Positions 1 to 9,584 are shown, counted from the stretch's first letter. The stretch: 64,000 bases of DNA from Sandaracinus amylolyticus (GCF_021631985.1 NZ_CP070225.1:5704001-5768000); one strand, 5' to 3'. Notes: generated by a model not told the origin, from the sequence alone. Translations and numbers: made by a program.

Positions 1-372
1 AGGAAGCGCCTGATCGCGTCGGGCATGTGGGTCCAAGCGATCGGGATCGCGGTGGTGATCGTGTCGTCGCGCTTCGTGTGGTTCGCGCTCGGCGCGACGC
101 TGCTCGGAGCCGGCACCGCGATGGTGTATCCGACGCTGCTCGCGGCGATCGGCGACGTCGCGCATCCGACGTGGCGCGCATCGTCGGTCGGCGTCTATCG
201 CCTGTGGCGCGACCTCGGCTATGCGATCGGCGCGCTCGTCGCCGGCGTCGCCGCCGATGCGCTCGGCCTCTCCGCGTCGATGTGGATCGTCGCCGCGCTG
301 ACCTTCGGCTCCGGCGTCGTGGTCGCGGTCCGCATGCGCGAGACCCTCGATCGTCAACCCGCGTCGGCGTGA
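1..372 (+). CDS. MFS transporter, C-terminal part (5' truncated by window edge)
   Basis: The reading frame is open from the first base and ends at a TGA at 370-372, so the gene starts before the window. The visible 123 residues contain three to four hydrophobic helices. They are Gly/Ala-rich, with a short basic loop (WRDLGYAIGALVAG) followed by the last helix pair and a charged tail, as at the end of a major facilitator superfamily carrier. The substrate cannot be told from this part. The end overlaps the 3' end of the convergent RND pump gene by 19 bases, so the two transcripts must collide or share a terminator. MFS is the best guess from the fold pattern; another polytopic carrier is possible. 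Confidence 0.7.
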   Translation, partial: RKRLIASGMWVQAIGIAVVIVSSRFVWFALGATLLGAGTAMVYPTLLAAIGDVAHPTWRASSVGVYRLWRDLGYAIGALVAGVAADALGLSASMWIVAALTFGSGVVVAVRMRETLDRQPASA

Positions 373-3300
373 GCACGCCGGTGCCGCAGCCGCTCGACCA
401 GCGCGTAGAACGTCGGCAGCGCCAGCAGCGTGAACACCGTCGACGTGGTGAGCCCGCCGATCATCACGATCGCGAGCGGTCGCTCGATCTCGGTGCCGCG
501 CAGCGGGAGCACGAGGATCGGGAGGAGCCCGAGCATCGCGGTCGCCGCCGTCATCACCTTCGGTCGCAGTCGGCCGAGGCTCGCGCGCTCGAGCGCGGTC
601 TCGAAGGGCAGGCCCTCCGCGACGAGCCCGCGCGTCTGCGTCACGAGCACGAGGCCGTTCTGCACGGCGATGCCGAAGAGGCCGATCAGCCCGACGAGCG
701 ACGACACGTTCCACGTCTCGCCGGAGATCCAGAGCGCGAGGATCCCGCCCACGAACGCATCGGGCAGCGTCGCGAGGATGACGAGCGTCTCCTCGAGCGA
801 GCCGAGCGCGATGTAGAGCAGCACGAGCACCGCGCAGATCGCGATCGCGATGGCGAGCGCGAGCGAGCGCGTCGCGCGCGCCTGGGTCTCGACGCGTCCC
901 CCGACGTCGAAGAAGTACCCGGTGGGGAGATCGAGCTGATCGAAGAGCGCGGCGCGCACCTCCGCCGCGGTGCTCGCGAGATCGCGCCCCGACACGCTCG
1001 CCTCGACGGCGACTCGCCGACTCCCCGCCTCACGACGGATCGCAGCAGGGCCGAGCGTCTGCTCGATGCGCGCCACCTGCCCGAGCGGGACGCGCGTCCC
1101 GTCGTGCCCATCGAGCAGCAGCCCGCGGATCGCCGCGAGATCGCCGCGATGCGCGTCCTGCAGGCGCAGCAGCACGTCGACGCGCCGCGGGCCACGCCAC
1201 AGCTCGCCGGCGGTGTCGCCCACCATCCCCACGCGCACCGCCTCGACGACGTCGCCCGGCGTGAGCCCCACCCGCGCCGCGGCCGCGCGATCGACCTCGA
1301 TGCGGATCTGCGGCAGCGAGCTCGCGCGCTCGGCGCGGACATCGGCCGTCCCCGACACGCGCTCGACGATCTCCTTCGCTTGCTCGGCGTACGTCGCGAG
1401 CCGCGAAGGATCGGGACCGAAGATGCGCACCGCGATGTCGGCGGGCGTGCCGCCGAGGCCTTCGTCGATGCGCATCCCGAGCGGCGTCGTGAACAGCGCG
1501 GACACACCGGGAACGCGCTCGAGCCGCTCGCGCATCGCATCCGCGAGCACCTGGCCGCTGCGCTCGCGATCGCGTCGCAGCACGACGAGGATGTCGCTGA
1601 TCGTGTGCGGCATCGGATCCTCGGTGCGCTCCGATCGCCCGGTGCGGCGCACGACGTCGTCGACCTCGGGGAACTCTCGCAGCGCGTCCTCGACGCGGTG
1701 GTTGAGGAGATCGACCTCCTCGAGCGACGCCTCGGTCGGCAGCACCGTCTGGATGAGCAACGCGCCCTCGTCGAGACGCGGCATGAAGTCGCCGCCGATG
1801 CGCATCGCGACGATCACGGCGGGCACCGTCACGAGAAGCGCGGAGATGCGCACGATCCACGCGTGCCGCATCGCCCACCCGAGGAGCGGCTCGTAGGCAC
1901 GGCGGAGCAGACGCACCACGCCGACCTCGGCGCCCGCCTGCTCGCTCGGGCGCAGCACGACGCTCGCGAGCACCGGCGTGAACGTCAGCGCGAGCACCAG
2001 CGATGCGGCGAGCGACGCGATCACCGCCGCGGCGAGCGGCGCGTACATCCGGCCCTCGATGCCCTGCATCGAGAAGAGCGGCAGGAACACCGCGACGACG
2101 ATCAGCGTCGCGAACGCGATCGGCCGCGCGACCTCCGCGGCCGCGTCGATGGCGCGCGCCCGGAGCTCGGGACCGCGCGCCATGCCCTCGGTGCGGTGGA
2201 TCACGTTCTCGACGACGATGATCGACGCGTCCACGAGGAGCCCGACCGCGATCGCGAGACCACCGAGCGTCATCGTGTTGAGGCCGACCCCGAGCAGCGG
2301 GAGCACGAGCCCCGCGAGCGCGATCGAGAGCGGCAGCGTGAGCGTCACCACGAACGCACCGCGCGCATCGCCGAGCAGCACGAAGAGCACGAGCACCACG
2401 AGACCTGCTCCGACGAGCACCGCGCGCCCCACGCCCGAGAGCGCCTCGTCGACGAGCTCGGCCTGGTCGTACGCGACGTCGAGCGACACGCCGCGCGGCA
2501 ACGTCGGCCGCAGCTCGTCGAGCGCCCCGTGCACGCCTCGAGACACCTCGGCGGTGTCGGCCCCGAACTGGCGCACCACGCGGAGGCTGACGACCTCGCC
2601 CGCGAGACGATGCGCCAGCCCGCGGCGGATCGCCGGCGCGTAGCGCACCTCGGCCACGTCGCCGAGCAACACCGGGACGTCGCCGCGCACCGCGACGACG
2701 GTGCTCGCGAGGTCCTCGGGTCGGTCCGCACGACCGACCGCGCGCACGCTCCACTCGATCGAGCCCTGCACGACGAAGCCCGCCGCTGCGTTCGCGCTCG
2801 CGGTCTCGACCGCGTGCTGCACCTCCGAGAGCGTCACGCCGCGCGCCGACATGCGCTCGGGATCGAGCTGCACCTGCACCTCGCGCAGGAACCCGCCGAG
2901 CCGCTCGACCGCCGCGACGCCGGGCACCGCGAGCAGTCGATTGCGGATCTCGAGCTCCGCGAGATCGCGGAGCGTCATCGGATCGACCGCGCCCGCCTCG
3001 GCCTCAAGCGTCAGCTCCATCACCTCGTTGAGCCGCCCGGTGAGGCTCGAGAGCAGCGGCGGCTCGCTCCCCGGAGGCAGCGACGACGCGACCTGCGCGA
3101 CGCGCTCGGCGACGAGCTGACGACCACGGTAGTAGTCCGCGTCGGGCTCGAGCTCGACGGTGACCTGCGCGACGCCGAGCTGCGACGACGAGCGGATGCG
3201 CCGCGCGCCCGGGAGCCCCGCGAGCGCGTTCTCGAGCGGGATCGCGATCCCGGTCTCGAGCTCCTCGGGGCCCATCGACGCGTTCTGCACGATGATGTTG

Positions 3301-3440
3301 AAGACCGGCGCCGACAGGTCGGGGAAGACGTCGCGCGGCAGGTCCGAGAACGTCGTCGCGCCGATCGCGGCGGCGATGACGGTGAGCAGCACGACGAGCA
3401 GCGGCCGTCGTGCGGAGGAGCGAACGAGCGTCTCGAGCAT
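354..3440 (-). CDS. CusA/CzcA-type RND heavy-metal efflux pump
   Basis: Inner-membrane proton-driven pump of the HME-RND family, 1028 residues, the usual length. It has an N-terminal membrane anchor (about residues 13-30), a large periplasmic domain, a first helix bundle from about 338, a second periplasmic domain and a second bundle near 870-1010. In the fourth helix, LLVDASIIVVEN places D404 and E411 where CusA has its proton-relay acidic residues, so the CusA branch fits better than the CzcA DFG type. It would export Cu+/Ag+ or another divalent metal with the adaptor and outer-membrane genes just upstream. The ATG lies 12 bases after the adaptor stop, so they are probably cotranscribed. 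Which metal it exports is inference. Confidence 0.93.
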   Translation of the reverse strand: MLETLVRSSARRPLLVVLLTVIAAAIGATTFSDLPRDVFPDLSAPVFNIIVQNASMGPEELETGIAIPLENALAGLPGARRIRSSSQLGVAQVTVELEPDADYYRGRQLVAERVAQVASSLPPGSEPPLLSSLTGRLNEVMELTLEAEAGAVDPMTLRDLAELEIRNRLLAVPGVAAVERLGGFLREVQVQLDPERMSARGVTLSEVQHAVETASANAAAGFVVQGSIEWSVRAVGRADRPEDLASTVVAVRGDVPVLLGDVAEVRYAPAIRRGLAHRLAGEVVSLRVVRQFGADTAEVSRGVHGALDELRPTLPRGVSLDVAYDQAELVDEALSGVGRAVLVGAGLVVLVLFVLLGDARGAFVVTLTLPLSIALAGLVLPLLGVGLNTMTLGGLAIAVGLLVDASIIVVENVIHRTEGMARGPELRARAIDAAAEVARPIAFATLIVVAVFLPLFSMQGIEGRMYAPLAAAVIASLAASLVLALTFTPVLASVVLRPSEQAGAEVGVVRLLRRAYEPLLGWAMRHAWIVRISALLVTVPAVIVAMRIGGDFMPRLDEGALLIQTVLPTEASLEEVDLLNHRVEDALREFPEVDDVVRRTGRSERTEDPMPHTISDILVVLRRDRERSGQVLADAMRERLERVPGVSALFTTPLGMRIDEGLGGTPADIAVRIFGPDPSRLATYAEQAKEIVERVSGTADVRAERASSLPQIRIEVDRAAAARVGLTPGDVVEAVRVGMVGDTAGELWRGPRRVDVLLRLQDAHRGDLAAIRGLLLDGHDGTRVPLGQVARIEQTLGPAAIRREAGSRRVAVEASVSGRDLASTAAEVRAALFDQLDLPTGYFFDVGGRVETQARATRSLALAIAIAICAVLVLLYIALGSLEETLVILATLPDAFVGGILALWISGETWNVSSLVGLIGLFGIAVQNGLVLVTQTRGLVAEGLPFETALERASLGRLRPKVMTAATAMLGLLPILVLPLRGTEIERPLAIVMIGGLTTSTVFTLLALPTFYALVERLRHRRAHADAG

Positions 3441-3452
3441 CGTGGTCGCGCC

Positions 3453-4634
3453 TCAGTGGTGGTGGTGCTCTTCGCCGCCGCCCTGCGCGCGCTCGGCTTC
3501 GGCTTTGAGCAGGAACGCGCCGTCGACGACGACGCTCTCACCGGCCTCGAGGCCGGACACGATCTCGACCTCGCCGCCGAAGTCGCGCCCACGGCCGACC
3601 TCGCGCACCTCGAATCGACCCGCGCCGCGGGGCACGAACACGACCCACCCCTCGGCGAGCCGCTGCAGCGCGCCGCTCGGCACCGCGAGCAGGCGATCCT
3701 CGCGCTCGCCGATCGCGATCGCCGCGGTCGCCGCCATGCCGGGGCGCAGCGATCCGTCCGCGTTGCTCAGCTCGGCGATCACGTCGAGCGTGCGCGACTC
3801 GGTGTTCACCTGCGAGCCCACGCGCGCGACCGACGCGTCGATCACGACGCCGGGACGCGCCGCGAGCGTCACCCGCACCGGCGCGCCGTGCGCGACGCGC
3901 ACGGCATCGCGCTCGAAGAGGTGCGCGACGAGCCAGAGCTGCGAGATGTCGGCGACCCGGAAGAGCACGTGCCCGGGCTCGACCACCGAGCCGACGATCG
4001 CGTCGCGCGCGAGGACGATGCCGGCGCGCGGGCTCGCGAGCACGACCTGCCCCCGCGGTCCTCCGCGCACCCCTCGCGCGCTCCCCGCAGCGGCGGCGAG
4101 CGCCGCGCGCGCCTGCGCGACCTCGGCCTCTGCCTCCTGGACCTCGCGAGCAGGCACGATGCGATCGGCCGCGAGCGCCCGACGGCGCGCGAGCGTCGCC
4201 TCCGCGAGCTCGACGCGCGCGCTCGCCGACGACACCTCCGCGCGCAGCGGAGCCGCGCCGAGGCTCACGAGGTGCGCGAGCGGTTGCCCTTGCTCGACAC
4301 GATCGCCGGCGTTCACCAGCACACGCTCGATGCGCGCCTCGAGCAGCGGCGCGAGGTCGTTGCTCAGGTCGGGCGCCGTCTGGAGCTCCGCGAGCGCGGT
4401 GACCATCTCGCCGCCCGGGCGCGCCTCGACCGGCGCGGTAGTGAGGCGCAGGTCGCGGAGCATGCTCGGATCGATCACGAGCACGCCCTCGCCTGCCGGC
4501 GCCTCGTCGTGGTCGTCGTGCTCGTCCGCCGCTTCGTGCTCGTCGTGCTCACCGTGCTCGTCGTCGTGGTGCTCGCTCGGAGCGCCGCAACCCATGACGA
4601 CGAGCGCGAGCAGCGCGCGCCATGCCGTGCTCAT
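3453..4634 (-). CDS. RND efflux periplasmic adaptor lipoprotein with His-rich N terminus
   Basis: Membrane fusion protein (CusB/CzcB type), 393 residues. It bridges the RND pump and the outer-membrane channel. A lipobox (VMGC, Cys16) follows a short hydrophobic leader, so it is probably lipid-anchored. Residues 22-43 are almost entirely His, Asp and Glu, and the protein ends in four histidines. Both are likely metal-binding tracts suited to handing metal to the pump. The middle carries a biotinyl-lipoyl-like half (ALVNAGDRVEQGQPLAHL), an alpha-helical hairpin and beta-barrel segments. The ATG at 4634 overlaps the TolC-like stop by four bases (ATGA). An in-frame upstream extension to 4775 was rejected because it has Arg-rich non-coding composition and lies inside the preceding gene. 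Confidence 0.9.
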   Translation of the reverse strand: MSTAWRALLALVVMGCGAPSEHHDDEHGEHDEHEAADEHDDHDEAPAGEGVLVIDPSMLRDLRLTTAPVEARPGGEMVTALAELQTAPDLSNDLAPLLEARIERVLVNAGDRVEQGQPLAHLVSLGAAPLRAEVSSASARVELAEATLARRRALAADRIVPAREVQEAEAEVAQARAALAAAAGSARGVRGGPRGQVVLASPRAGIVLARDAIVGSVVEPGHVLFRVADISQLWLVAHLFERDAVRVAHGAPVRVTLAARPGVVIDASVARVGSQVNTESRTLDVIAELSNADGSLRPGMAATAAIAIGEREDRLLAVPSGALQRLAEGWVVFVPRGAGRFEVREVGRGRDFGGEVEIVSGLEAGESVVVDGAFLLKAEAERAQGGGEEHHHH

Positions 4635-5845
4635 CGTGCACCTCCGATCGCCGCCTCGAGCGTCGTCCTCGCGAGCGCCGCGTCGCGCGCGCGCGACAGG
4701 AGCTGGGCTCGCGCCTCGACCACCTCGCGACGCGCGACGAGCACGTCGCCGACCGGCAGCTCGCCGGCCTCCCATGCACGCGCGACCAGCGCCTCGACCT
4801 CGTCCGCCGAGCGCGCCGAGTCGACGCTCGCGGTGAGCGCGTCGAGCGCCGCCCGATAGGCCTCGCGCGCTGTCGCGATCTGCACCGCGACCGTCGACTC
4901 GCGACGCTCGAGCTCGGCGCGCGCCGCCTCGTGACGTGCGCGCGCCTGCTCGCGCTCGCCTCGACCATCGTCGAACACCGGCAGCGTCACGCCGAGCGTG
5001 ACGAGCCCCATGTGATCGCCTTCTTCGAGCTGATACGAGAGCCCCGCGATCAGCTCGGGCACTGCCAGCGCCTCCGCGATGCGAACGCGCGCTCGGGCCT
5101 CTCGCTCGCGGGCCCGCGCGGCGGCCACGTCCGCGCGCTCACCGTCGAGCGCGCCATCGCTCGCCACCGCGAGCGTCGCGAGGTCACCTTCGACCTCGAG
5201 CGGCTCCTCCGAGGCGGCGCCGAGCAGAAGCCGCAGCGCGCCCAGCTCGCGACGCATCGCGGCGCGCGCATCGTCGCGCTCCGAGACCGCCGCGGCGCGC
5301 GCGAGCTCGACCCGGCGCGCGTCGATGATCGATGCATCGCCCGCGTCCACTCGCCGCACGATCACGCCGAGCATCGCGCCGAGGAGCGCCACGCCCGCCT
5401 CGGACAGCGCCGCACGATCGCGCGCCGCGAGCGCCGCGAGGTATCGCGCCGCGACCTCCGCGCTCAGCACGCGCGCGACGTCGGCGACCTCGGCGTCGGC
5501 CGCGTCGATCCGCGCTCGCGCCGCGTCGATGCGCGCATCACGCGCGCCCGAGAGCTCGAACGTCTGCTCGATCCCGACCGCGAGCTGCAGGATCCACTCG
5601 CCGTCGACGGTGTACCGAGGGCCCGCCTGCGCCTCGAGCAGCGGGTTCGCGCGGAGCGGCACCTCCGCCGACGTGAGCTCGCCACGCGCCTCGGCGAGCA
5701 CGTGACGCGCCGCGATCACGTCGGGCGCACGCGCTCGTGCCCGCGCGAGCGCCTCCTCGAGCGTGAGGGCCCTGCATTCACTGCTCGACGCGCACCAACA
5801 CACCACGCCGCCGATCGCGGCGACCATCCACCCGAACGCACGCAT
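4631..5845 (-). CDS. TolC-family outer-membrane efflux protein (CusC/CzcC-like)
   Basis: Outer-membrane factor of 404 residues with a signal peptide (hydrophobic residues about 5-20, followed by CRALTLEEALARA, the usual start of the first TolC helix). Long Ala/Arg/Glu-rich helices occur in two repeats, typical of the periplasmic alpha-barrel. It should form the exit duct for the RND pump and adaptor encoded just downstream. The stop overlaps the adaptor start by four bases, giving translational coupling. It is somewhat shorter than the 420-470 residues common in the family, but no domain is visibly missing. Confidence 0.88.
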   Translation of the reverse strand: MRAFGWMVAAIGGVVCWCASSSECRALTLEEALARARARAPDVIAARHVLAEARGELTSAEVPLRANPLLEAQAGPRYTVDGEWILQLAVGIEQTFELSGARDARIDAARARIDAADAEVADVARVLSAEVAARYLAALAARDRAALSEAGVALLGAMLGVIVRRVDAGDASIIDARRVELARAAAVSERDDARAAMRRELGALRLLLGAASEEPLEVEGDLATLAVASDGALDGERADVAAARAREREARARVRIAEALAVPELIAGLSYQLEEGDHMGLVTLGVTLPVFDDGRGEREQARARHEAARAELERRESTVAVQIATAREAYRAALDALTASVDSARSADEVEALVARAWEAGELPVGDVLVARREVVEARAQLLSRARDAALARTTLEAAIGGAR

Positions 5846-5953
5846 GCGTCACCCACGGGGCGAAGAACGCCCAGCCGAGAGCCAGAGACGACCGTCGAAC
5901 GAGCCGCGCCTGCGTGGCGTCGACTCGAGCGACTCGGACTGCCGATCAGGTCG

Positions 5954-6265
5954 TCAGGCTCTCGGGATGCGGAGCAGCCCGCGAGGGTCGGGCTCGGACG
6001 GCCGACGCTCGAGCACGACGTCGAACGTCGTGTCGCGCTCGCTCATCGGCGCGGCGTCGCCGAGGAGCGGTGTCGTCATCACCGCGAGCGGCCGATAACA
6101 TCCGCTGCACTGGTCGGTGTCGCCGCAGTGCGGCGGGCACTCGTGCTCGCCCGGCGCGTCGCGCTCGTCCTCGCACGCACACTCCGACGTCGCGACCAGC
6201 TCGAGCAGCCCGCTCACCTGGAGCGAGAGCACCACGAACATCAAGGCCGCGACGAGGGTTCGCAC
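5954..6265 (-). CDS. Small secreted Cys-rich protein, probable metal-binding partner of the efflux operon
   Basis: First gene of the metal-efflux series, about 103 residues from the GTG at 6265. An ATG at 6241 is an alternative start. From either start a hydrophobic leader (LVAALMFVVLSLQVSGLLEL) is followed by a compact Cys/His/acidic segment with CAC, CPPHC and CSGC motifs within about 35 residues. The remainder is polar with no helix-rich domain. Eight clustered thiols and several His/Glu residues suggest a periplasmic metal-binding or sensing peptide. No named family was recognised. The gap to the outer-membrane gene is 108 bases. It reads divergently from the kinase gene at 6394, leaving about 128 bases for two promoters. 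Confidence 0.65.
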   Translation of the reverse strand: MRTLVAALMFVVLSLQVSGLLELVATSECACEDERDAPGEHECPPHCGDTDQCSGCYRPLAVMTTPLLGDAAPMSERDTTFDVVLERRPSEPDPRGLLRIPRA

Positions 6266-6393
6266 TCGACCGGCGAGCTTACGACGCGCAGCGCGAGTTG
6301 CCAGCGGCGCGCGACGGCTTCGCGCGCGCACGAGCTGACATCCGCGCGCACCTCGCGCTCGATCCGGGTACCATCTCCGCCGACCGAGGCCCG

Positions 6394-8385
6394 ATGGCGC
6401 AGCGCAGTGAGCCCAAGCCTCCCGCCGGCGATGCCGCGCGCACCGACGCGCGCGCGACGAAGGTGGTGCCAGGCGCCGTCATCGACGGGCGCTATCGCGT
6501 TCTCGCTCCGCTCGGCGAAGGCGGCATGGGGACGGTGCTGGTCGCCGAGCACGTCGAGCTCGGGCGACGCGTCGCGCTGAAGGTGCTGCAGGAGCGTGTC
6601 GGTGACGACCCGACCATGCGCAAGCGCTTCCAGCGCGAGGCGAAGACGCTCGCGGCGATGTCGCACCCGAACATCGTCGCGCTGAACGACTACGGGATCT
6701 GGGAAGGCACGCCCTATCTCGTCATGGAGCTGCTCGAGGGGCGCACGCTGCGCGACCTGCTCGACGCGGAGCGCGTGCTCCCGCTGCCGCGCGCGCTCGT
6801 GATCGCGCAGCAGATCCTGCGCGCGCTCTCGTACGCGCACGGGCTCGGCGTGATCCATCGCGACCTGAAGCCCGGCAACGTGTTCCTGCAGGCGCTGCCC
6901 GACGACGTCGATCACGTGAAGCTGCTCGACTTCGGGTTCGCGAAGTTCGTGAACCAGTCGTCGAGCTCGATGGTCTCGTCGGACGGCATCGTGCTCGGGA
7001 CGCCGGCGTACATGGCGCCCGAGCAGGCCGGTGGGAAGGTCGATCACCGCGCCGACGTGTACGCGTCGGCGGTGTTGGTCTTCGAGATGCTCTCGGGGCG
7101 CCGGCCCTTCGAGGGCGAGCCGCTCGAGATGCTGCGCGCGAGACTCGTCGCGGATCCTCCGCGGCTCGGCGAGGTGCTGCGCGAGATGAACGTCGCGCCG
7201 GCGCTCGACGAGGCGCTGTCGCACGCGCTGGCGCGGAGCCCCGTCGATCGCACCGCGAGCGCGGTCGATCTGTCGCGCGCGCTCGCGAAGCTCGGGCCCG
7301 ATGCGATCGCGCCGCGCGCGAAGGGCGCGAAGCCGAGCACGAAGAAGAAGGCCGCGCCGAAGCACAGCAGTCAGGCGCTGACCCAAGAGCTCGGCTCGAA
7401 GGATCTCGAGAGCGTGCGTCCCCAGAAGGCGCGACGGCGCCGGCGGCGCTCGGTGTCGCCGCTCTGGGCGCTGCTCGCGCTCGTGTCGCTCGCGGGGCTC
7501 GCGCTCGCGGGATGGCGCGCGACGCCGTGGGGCGCGGAGCACGATCCGCTCACGCTGCTGCGCGGCGCGTGGACACGCGACGAGCCGGTCGCGCGCGAGC
7601 CCGAGGAGGAGAGCGCGATCGAAGCGCCACGAGCGCCCACCGACGAGGCTCCGATCGTCGCGCCGCCGCCGGAGCCGCCGGTCGCTGCGCCCGCGCCCGA
7701 GGTCGCAGAGCCGCTCGCGCCGCCGGTCGAATCGCCCACGATCGATCTCGCAGGGGCCGCGCTCGTCGAAGCACCGCCGGTCGACGAGATCCCGCCGGAG
7801 GAGCCGCCCGCGCTCGTCGTGGAAGAAGCCGCGCCGGTGGTCGCAGAGCCGGTCATCGAAGAGAGCGCGCCGGCGATCGAAGAGACCGCACCGGTGATCG
7901 CGGAGACCGAGCCGACGATCGAAGCTGCGCCGGCGGAGGAGGTCGTCGGCGATCCGTGGGCGCGGCCGATCCCGCCCGAGCTCGCTGCGCTGCGCGCTCG
8001 CATCCTCGACGCCCCTGCGCTGCCCGCGCCGATCGATCTGCGGCGCGTCGCGAGCTACGCCCGCCAGACGTCGAGCGATGCACGCGCCATCGTGCTCCTC
8101 GCGCACGGGTACGTGCGCATCCGATGGATGGACGACGCGCTCGAGCGCTACGACGAAGCGCACCGCATCGACCCGTCGTTGCGCGGGGATCCGCTGATGC
8201 AGCAGAACCTCGTCGCGCTCTCGATCTCGCCGGTCGTCGGAGCGCGTGCGAGCGCGCTCCTCACGACGATCTACGGGCGCGAGGCCCTCGTCGCGGTCGA
8301 CGCGGCGCTCGCGAGCCCGGCGCTCGACGAGCGCGGGCGCGCGCGACTGCGTGCGCTGCGCGACGCGATCGACGCGATGCCCTAG
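6394..8385 (+). CDS. Transmembrane Ser/Thr protein kinase (Hanks type) with Pro/Glu linker
   Basis: 663-residue kinase. The catalytic domain lies near residues 34-300: glycine loop GEGGMG at 41-46, lysine K63 in VALKV, HRDLKPGN from 155, DFG at 179-181 and APEQ at 208-211, so all key residues are present. A basic stretch then leads to one membrane helix (about 356-374, LWALLALVSLAGLALAG). This is followed by a low-complexity region rich in Pro, Glu, Val and Ala with repeated PVIEE/APVIAE-like units, and a C-terminal helical domain of TPR character (DDALERYDEAHRIDPS). The kinase is cytoplasmic, with the rest outside the membrane. The ATG at 6394 is the first start just ahead of the domain. Its targets are unknown. 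Confidence 0.93.
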   Translation: MAQRSEPKPPAGDAARTDARATKVVPGAVIDGRYRVLAPLGEGGMGTVLVAEHVELGRRVALKVLQERVGDDPTMRKRFQREAKTLAAMSHPNIVALNDYGIWEGTPYLVMELLEGRTLRDLLDAERVLPLPRALVIAQQILRALSYAHGLGVIHRDLKPGNVFLQALPDDVDHVKLLDFGFAKFVNQSSSSMVSSDGIVLGTPAYMAPEQAGGKVDHRADVYASAVLVFEMLSGRRPFEGEPLEMLRARLVADPPRLGEVLREMNVAPALDEALSHALARSPVDRTASAVDLSRALAKLGPDAIAPRAKGAKPSTKKKAAPKHSSQALTQELGSKDLESVRPQKARRRRRRSVSPLWALLALVSLAGLALAGWRATPWGAEHDPLTLLRGAWTRDEPVAREPEEESAIEAPRAPTDEAPIVAPPPEPPVAAPAPEVAEPLAPPVESPTIDLAGAALVEAPPVDEIPPEEPPALVVEEAAPVVAEPVIEESAPAIEETAPVIAETEPTIEAAPAEEVVGDPWARPIPPELAALRARILDAPALPAPIDLRRVASYARQTSSDARAIVLLAHGYVRIRWMDDALERYDEAHRIDPSLRGDPLMQQNLVALSISPVVGARASALLTTIYGREALVAVDAALASPALDERGRARLRALRDAIDAMP

Positions 8386-8720
8386 CGCGAGCGCTCCGCG
8401 AGCGGAACGTCGACGGGGTCGCTGCAGATGCTGGGCAGCACGCCGAGCTGCCCCCATCGGTTGTCCGCCAACACGTCTTCGCATCCATCGACTGGAGCGC
8501 GCACGCGTGGAGGCGCGACATCGAGCCCGGCGCGGTTCCACGAATCCGATCGCCCGAGCGCGTCCTTGCGGATCTCGCTCTGGCCGGATCGGAGACTGCC
8601 AGGTACGACATCGCGTCTCGCGAGCGCGAGAAATTCCGCTCCTTCTATCGCGCACGACGACGATTCTCGGCGCGCTGGGGCCGTCAGACCGACGCCGTGG
8701 GCGAGCGCGACCCGGGCTCC
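8382..8720 (-). other. Start-less, protein-like reading frame (possible gene remnant)
   Basis: The 458 bases between the kinase and the next lipoprotein (8386-8843) hold no complete gene. On the minus strand one frame is open from 8720 to a TAG at 8382-8384. Its composition looks like a real soluble protein rather than the usual Arg/Ala-rich shadow (for example DSWNRAGLDVAPP and CEDVLADNRWGQLGVLPS). It has no ATG, GTG or TTG before 8504, and upstream it is closed by a TGA. It could be the tail of a decayed gene, or a frameshifted gene whose start lies in another frame. No function can be assigned. Nothing else is visible in 8721-8843 apart from the leader of the next gene. Confidence 0.3.
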
Positions 8721-8843
8721 TCAGTCCCCGCCGTTCGCGAGGTGCGGAGAACGCGAGCCCCGCCGCGTCATCGAGGGCCCGCCGGATTTCCCGTCGAATG
8801 CTGCGGAGAGCACGCGGGCACGCACCGTGCTCGGCGCCGCTGC

Positions 8844-9584
8844 ATGAACACTCGTTGGTGTCTTTCAGTGCTGGTCGTCCTCCTCGCCGGTTGCGCGGAC
8901 TCGGGTACACCGTCGGGCCGCACGGGGTCGTCCACGCGCGACGCGGCCGTGCCCTCGACGACGACCGATGCCGCGACCGACGCGCGCGCCGACGCATCGA
9001 GCTCCGAGCCCGGCGAGGGATGTGGCGACGGCCTCGACGACGACGGTGATGGTGCGATCGACGAGAGCTGCTCGTGCACGCTCGGCGACACGCAGCCGTG
9101 TCACCCCGATCGTCGCGTCGCCGGCGTGGGCGCGTGCGCCTACGGCGAGCAGACCTGCGAGGTGAGCGGCGAGTTCGGCGTGTTCGGTGAGTGCACGGGC
9201 GCGGTCGAACCGGCGCAGGAGATCTGCGGAAATCAGATCGACGAGGACTGCGACGGAATGCCCGACGACGAGTGCCCGACGATCGTCGAGGTCGACGTCG
9301 ATCTCGACGGCGACTGCGTCACTGCGAGCTGCCCGCCGACGGCGCCCTACCCCGTCGGATGCGAGATCGTCATGGACGGCCGCGATCCCCGCGGCTGCGT
9401 CGCGAGCGATCCCATGCAGTCGGTGGTGTATTTCCAGGAAGGCGACGCGTGTGGCTCGGGCCACGTGTCCGGCACGCTCTCCTGCTCGAGCGCGCCGGGC
9501 ACGGGACTGACCGAGACCAGCTGCGTGATCAACAAGAGCACGCGCTATTACCCGCGCGATCGCGGCGGGTGCCCGGACACCTGA
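8844..9584 (+). CDS. MopE-like Cys-rich lipoprotein with DCD repeats
   Basis: 246-residue exported protein. The signal ends in a lipobox (VVLLAGC). A Ser/Thr/Asp/Ala-rich linker follows, then two copies of the calcium-site-like motif found in myxobacterial MopE-type proteins: CGDGLDDDGDGAIDESC and CGNQIDEDCDGMPDDEC. The acidic residues resemble Ca2+-binding loops flanked by disulfides. The C-terminal 100 residues contain six more Cys and many Gly and look like a small disulfide-stabilised beta domain of unknown function. The ATG at 8844 immediately precedes the signal. The longer open frame upstream was rejected as Arg-rich shadow. Its role is probably at the cell surface; the ligand is unknown. 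Confidence 0.82.
   Translation: MNTRWCLSVLVVLLAGCADSGTPSGRTGSSTRDAAVPSTTTDAATDARADASSSEPGEGCGDGLDDDGDGAIDESCSCTLGDTQPCHPDRRVAGVGACAYGEQTCEVSGEFGVFGECTGAVEPAQEICGNQIDEDCDGMPDDECPTIVEVDVDLDGDCVTASCPPTAPYPVGCEIVMDGRDPRGCVASDPMQSVVYFQEGDACGSGHVSGTLSCSSAPGTGLTETSCVINKSTRYYPRDRGGCPDT

Noticed and set aside
27-4859. Very long plus-strand open frame opposite the RND operon
   Set aside because: Its product is almost only Arg, Asp, Glu, His and Ala, the mirror of GC-biased codons on the other strand. The minus strand carries recognisable pump, adaptor and channel genes.
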